NCBI GenBank assembly: GCA_009704155.1 | Contig: WLES01000025.1 | Coordinates: forward strand, 1-8,290 | DNA from: Actinomycetota bacterium | GTDB lineage: Bacteria; Actinomycetota; Actinomycetes; Actinomycetales; Microbacteriaceae | DNA: 8,290 nt | Direction of reading: 5' to 3' | Shown here: positions 6,398 to 8,290 of the stretch, one piece after another | Layout of the letters: each line of letters begins with the position of its first letter | Numbering within the stretch: position 1 is the first letter of the stretch | Notes under the pieces: model-generated | Seen by the model: only the letters and a program-made list of their open reading frames with translations | Databases searched by the model: none | Told to the model about the DNA's origin: nothing | Made by a program: the position numbers and the translations under genes

Positions 6398-7462
6398 ATG
6401 ACGTTGACGAATTCAATCAAGCTAGGGCTCGACACCTTCGGCGACATGACCAACCGCGATGACGGGACTCCGGAGTCGGCCGGTCAAGTCATCCGCAACA
6501 TCGTCGATCAGGCGGTTCTCGCTGACGAACTCGGGCTCGATGGCTTCAATATCGGTGAACATCACCGCGACGACTTTGCCGTGTCAGCGCCAGACACGCT
6601 GCTTGCCGGAATCGCCACCAAGACGAACAACATCATGCTGGGAACCGCGGTGACCGTCTTGTCTAGCCAGGACCCCGTGCGTGTTTACCAAAGTTTCGCG
6701 ACAATCGACGCTCTCTCCAACGGTCGCGCCGAACTCACAGCTGGGCGTGGATCGTTCACAGAGTCGTTCCCCCTGTTTGGTTACGAAATGTCCGACTACC
6801 ACGTGCTCTTCGAGGAAAAACTTGAACTTCTCGCACAACTGTTCGAGGAGAAGCCCGTCACCTGGTCGGGGAGAACTCGCGCCTCGCTGACCAATCAAGA
6901 GGTTTACCCCAAAACCGAACGCGGACACATGGGCCTTCGCGTCGGTGTCGGCGGCAGCCCCGACTCCGTCGTTCGCGCAGCGCGCCTTGGAATTCCCATG
7001 GTCCTTGCAATTATCGGAGGCGACTCTGCTCGATTCGCGCCGTTCGCAAAGCTCTACCGCGATCAACTCGAGGCATTTGGCCGCCCGCAATTGCCGTTGG
7101 CTATTCATTCGCCCGGTCACATTGCCGCGACCGATGAGCAAGCCTTTGAAGAACTGTGGCCGGCGTATCGGGACGGGTTCGGCCGTATTGGTCGGGAGCG
7201 TGGCTGGAGTGAAATGACGAAAGACCACTTCATGACGGAAGCTGCATACGGTTCGGTTTATGCGGGGAGCCCCGAAACGGTTGCCCGAAAGATTGCGCGC
7301 ACACTTCTCGTCCTTGGAGCCGACAGGTTCGACCTCAAGTACGCGAACGGCCCCATGCCGCACAGCCAGTTGATGTCGTCCATTGGGCTATATGCAACAG
7401 AAGTTGCTCCGATGGTTCGAGAGATGGTCGCTGAGCAACTGAGCGCTAAGGCGAGCGTCTAG
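6398..7462 (+). CDS. LLM-class (luciferase-like) flavin-dependent oxidoreductase
   Basis: A 354-residue protein of the bacterial luciferase-like monooxygenase family (PF00296-type TIM barrel), expected to use reduced FMN or F420; the substrate cannot be read from sequence. Visible are a first strand at SIKLGLDTFGDM (6-17), then IVDQAVLADELGLDGFNIGEHHRDDF at 35-60 with the characteristic G-E-H-H motif, IMLGTAVTVLSSQDPVRVYQ at 79-98, DALSNGRAELTAGRGSF at 104-120 (phosphate-binding region of the flavin), and a C-terminal barrel part with VGVGGSPDSV and YAGSPETVARKIA. No signal peptide is seen, so it is cytosolic. It resembles conserved oxidoreductases common in actinobacteria, often annotated as putative luciferase-like monooxygenases. 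A 60-nt gap separates it from pdxH, and it may have its own weak promoter there (TATTCT at 6367-6372) or be read through. No evidence ties it to histidine degradation. It is convergent with the phosphatase gene. Confidence 0.88.
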   Translation: MTLTNSIKLGLDTFGDMTNRDDGTPESAGQVIRNIVDQAVLADELGLDGFNIGEHHRDDFAVSAPDTLLAGIATKTNNIMLGTAVTVLSSQDPVRVYQSFATIDALSNGRAELTAGRGSFTESFPLFGYEMSDYHVLFEEKLELLAQLFEEKPVTWSGRTRASLTNQEVYPKTERGHMGLRVGVGGSPDSVVRAARLGIPMVLAIIGGDSARFAPFAKLYRDQLEAFGRPQLPLAIHSPGHIAATDEQAFEELWPAYRDGFGRIGRERGWSEMTKDHFMTEAAYGSVYAGSPETVARKIARTLLVLGADRFDLKYANGPMPHSQLMSSIGLYATEVAPMVREMVAEQLSAKASV

Positions 7463-7478
7463 CGGTCACACCGCGACG
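7456..7478. terminator. Hairpin at the convergent gene ends, possible terminator
   Basis: CGTC-TA-GCGGT-CAC-ACCGC-GACG folds into a 9-bp GC-rich stem with a 3-nt loop and a 2-nt bulge, overlapping the oxidoreductase TAG (7460-7462). There is no T-run on either side, so it is not a canonical intrinsic terminator. Its place between convergent genes makes termination or 3'-end protection plausible. Confidence 0.35.
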
Positions 7479-7488
7479 ACAAACTTAC

Positions 7489-8290
7489 CTAGAGCACGCC
7501 TTCGCGCTTGAGCGCATCAGCAATTTCTGTTCCCGTGTGCCCCGTGACCCACACGGTTTCCGAGCTCGGTGAAGGGTGCATCGTCGGCGCACCGGCGAGA
7601 ACCGCTTCTGGGGTTGAGAGCTGTCGAATCGCAACGGCACGGACTTTCCCAGGGTGGGACCGACTGAAATCACCGTAAATTGTCTCGTCGTGTTGCCCGT
7701 CGTCTCCGATGAGCACCCACTCGATGTTGGGGAAATCATTCGCGAGCCGTTCGAGGCTGCCCACCTTGTGCTCGCGTCCGCTGCGGAAAGCGCGGTCTGG
7801 TGTTGCACCCCAATCGGTGAGCAAGAACGGTCCTTTGGGGAATCGGTGTCGGGTGAGGAAACGCTCGAGCGTTGGCGCAACGTTCCACGGCCCTGTCGAC
7901 AGGTACACGGTCGGCAGGTTGGGGTACCCCTTCGCCAACTGTCCCATCAACTCGGGCATTCCAGGGACCGACATTCGTGCGTTTTCGTCAAGCACAAACG
8001 TGTTCCACGCAGCGAGCAGGAGTCTCGGCAGATACGTGATCATCACCGTGTCGTCAACGTCGCACACTACACCGCGGGTCGTCGACGGGTCGACGATGAA
8101 GACCTCGGATGATGTCCAACCGGTACCCTTCTTCGCCCGCATTTCGACGGTGTGCCAGCCTGGCGTAAGGGAAAGATCAATGGTGGTGTCAACGACCCCA
8201 CCTCGGTCAGCCGTCAGGGTGGTTCTGTGTCCGTCGATGCGCACACGAACCGGGTAGTGGGCGACGGGAACACTCCGGAACGCACGCCAT
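7489..8290 (-). CDS. App1-type phosphatase domain protein (DUF2183-like, HAD fold), 5'-truncated
   Basis: The frame is open from the right edge (first full codon at 8289) to a TAG at 7491-7489, giving 266 C-terminal residues. The edge sequence WRAFRSVPVAHYPVRVRIDG continues the family's beta-rich N-terminal module, so the ATG-type start at 8244 is internal and the true start is outside. HAD-like phosphatase motifs are clear: DVDDT (about 8047-8061, catalytic Asp), LSTG (about 7894-7905), TDWGATPDRAFRSGREHK with the conserved Lys, and GDDGQHDE (about 7687-7710). The module order, a sandwich-like domain ending GWHTVEMRAKKGTGWTSSEVFIVDP and then the phosphatase domain, matches actinobacterial proteins related to yeast App1 phosphatidate phosphatase. 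A phosphatidate or other lipid-phosphate substrate is only inferred. No membrane segment is seen in the visible part. It is convergent with the flavin oxidoreductase, 26 nt apart. Confidence 0.88.
   Translation of the reverse strand, partial: WRAFRSVPVAHYPVRVRIDGHRTTLTADRGGVVDTTIDLSLTPGWHTVEMRAKKGTGWTSSEVFIVDPSTTRGVVCDVDDTVMITYLPRLLLAAWNTFVLDENARMSVPGMPELMGQLAKGYPNLPTVYLSTGPWNVAPTLERFLTRHRFPKGPFLLTDWGATPDRAFRSGREHKVGSLERLANDFPNIEWVLIGDDGQHDETIYGDFSRSHPGKVRAVAIRQLSTPEAVLAGAPTMHPSPSSETVWVTGHTGTEIADALKREGVL

Noticed and set aside
6581..6597. Inverted repeat GTGTC-N7-GACAC resembling the HutR operator arms.
   Set aside because: It lies inside the oxidoreductase coding sequence, has different spacing and lacks the TCTG/AT core, so it is likely chance.
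6584..7363. A 259-codon minus-strand open frame antisense to the flavin oxidoreductase.
   Set aside because: Its composition is that of an antisense shadow, there is no family resemblance, and the plus-strand gene has clear LLM-family motifs throughout.
1..8290. Search for defence systems, mobile elements, CRISPR, tRNA, riboswitches or biosynthetic clusters.
   Set aside because: No repeats, integrase or transposase motifs, RNA genes or structured leaders were recognised. All genes belong to common catabolic or housekeeping families.

Overview
The window reads as chromosomal DNA of a moderately GC-rich actinobacterium, probably Micrococcales/Microbacteriaceae-like. This rests on the actinobacterial style of the proteins (HutH with a Cys-Ser-Gly cofactor triad, an App1-type phosphatase, a short-spaced hut operon) and on a HutR-like operator resembling one described in corynebacteria. 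The genus is inference; there is no rRNA or other marker. I see no mobile elements, CRISPR, tRNA or rRNA, and genes cover nearly every base.

Positions 1-4882 hold a histidine utilisation (hut) locus. hutH (histidine ammonia-lyase), hutU (urocanate hydratase) and hutI (imidazolonepropionase) form a tight minus-strand operon in pathway order, with exactly 9 nt between each pair. They convert histidine to urocanate, then imidazolonepropionate, then N-formimidoylglutamate. The last step, formimidoylglutamase (hutG, to glutamate plus formamide), enters from the left edge on the plus strand. It meets hutI tail to tail, with the two stop codons overlapping in one CTAG. No histidine or urocanate transporter is visible.

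Positions 4883-4960 are a compact divergent control region between hutH and an IclR-family regulator, very probably HutR. It contains an 18-bp inverted repeat, TGTCTG-N6-CAGACA. Its 14-bp core agrees at 13 of 14 positions with the HutR consensus I recall from Corynebacterium resistens. The palindrome lies over the regulator's ATG and inside the likely hutH promoter, so one operator could control both directions.

Positions 5702-7462 carry, on the plus strand, pdxH (pyridoxamine 5'-phosphate oxidase, 15 nt after hutR) and a luciferase-like flavin-dependent oxidoreductase after a 60-nt gap. The right edge (7489-8290, minus strand) holds most of an App1-type HAD-fold phosphatase, convergent with the oxidoreductase across a short hairpin-bearing gap.

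Overall this is an ordinary catabolic and housekeeping region. The points most worth a second look are the shared HutR operator with a probably leaderless hutR transcript, and an Asn at the HutI position where the family has a metal-binding Asp. I found no sign of an undescribed system.
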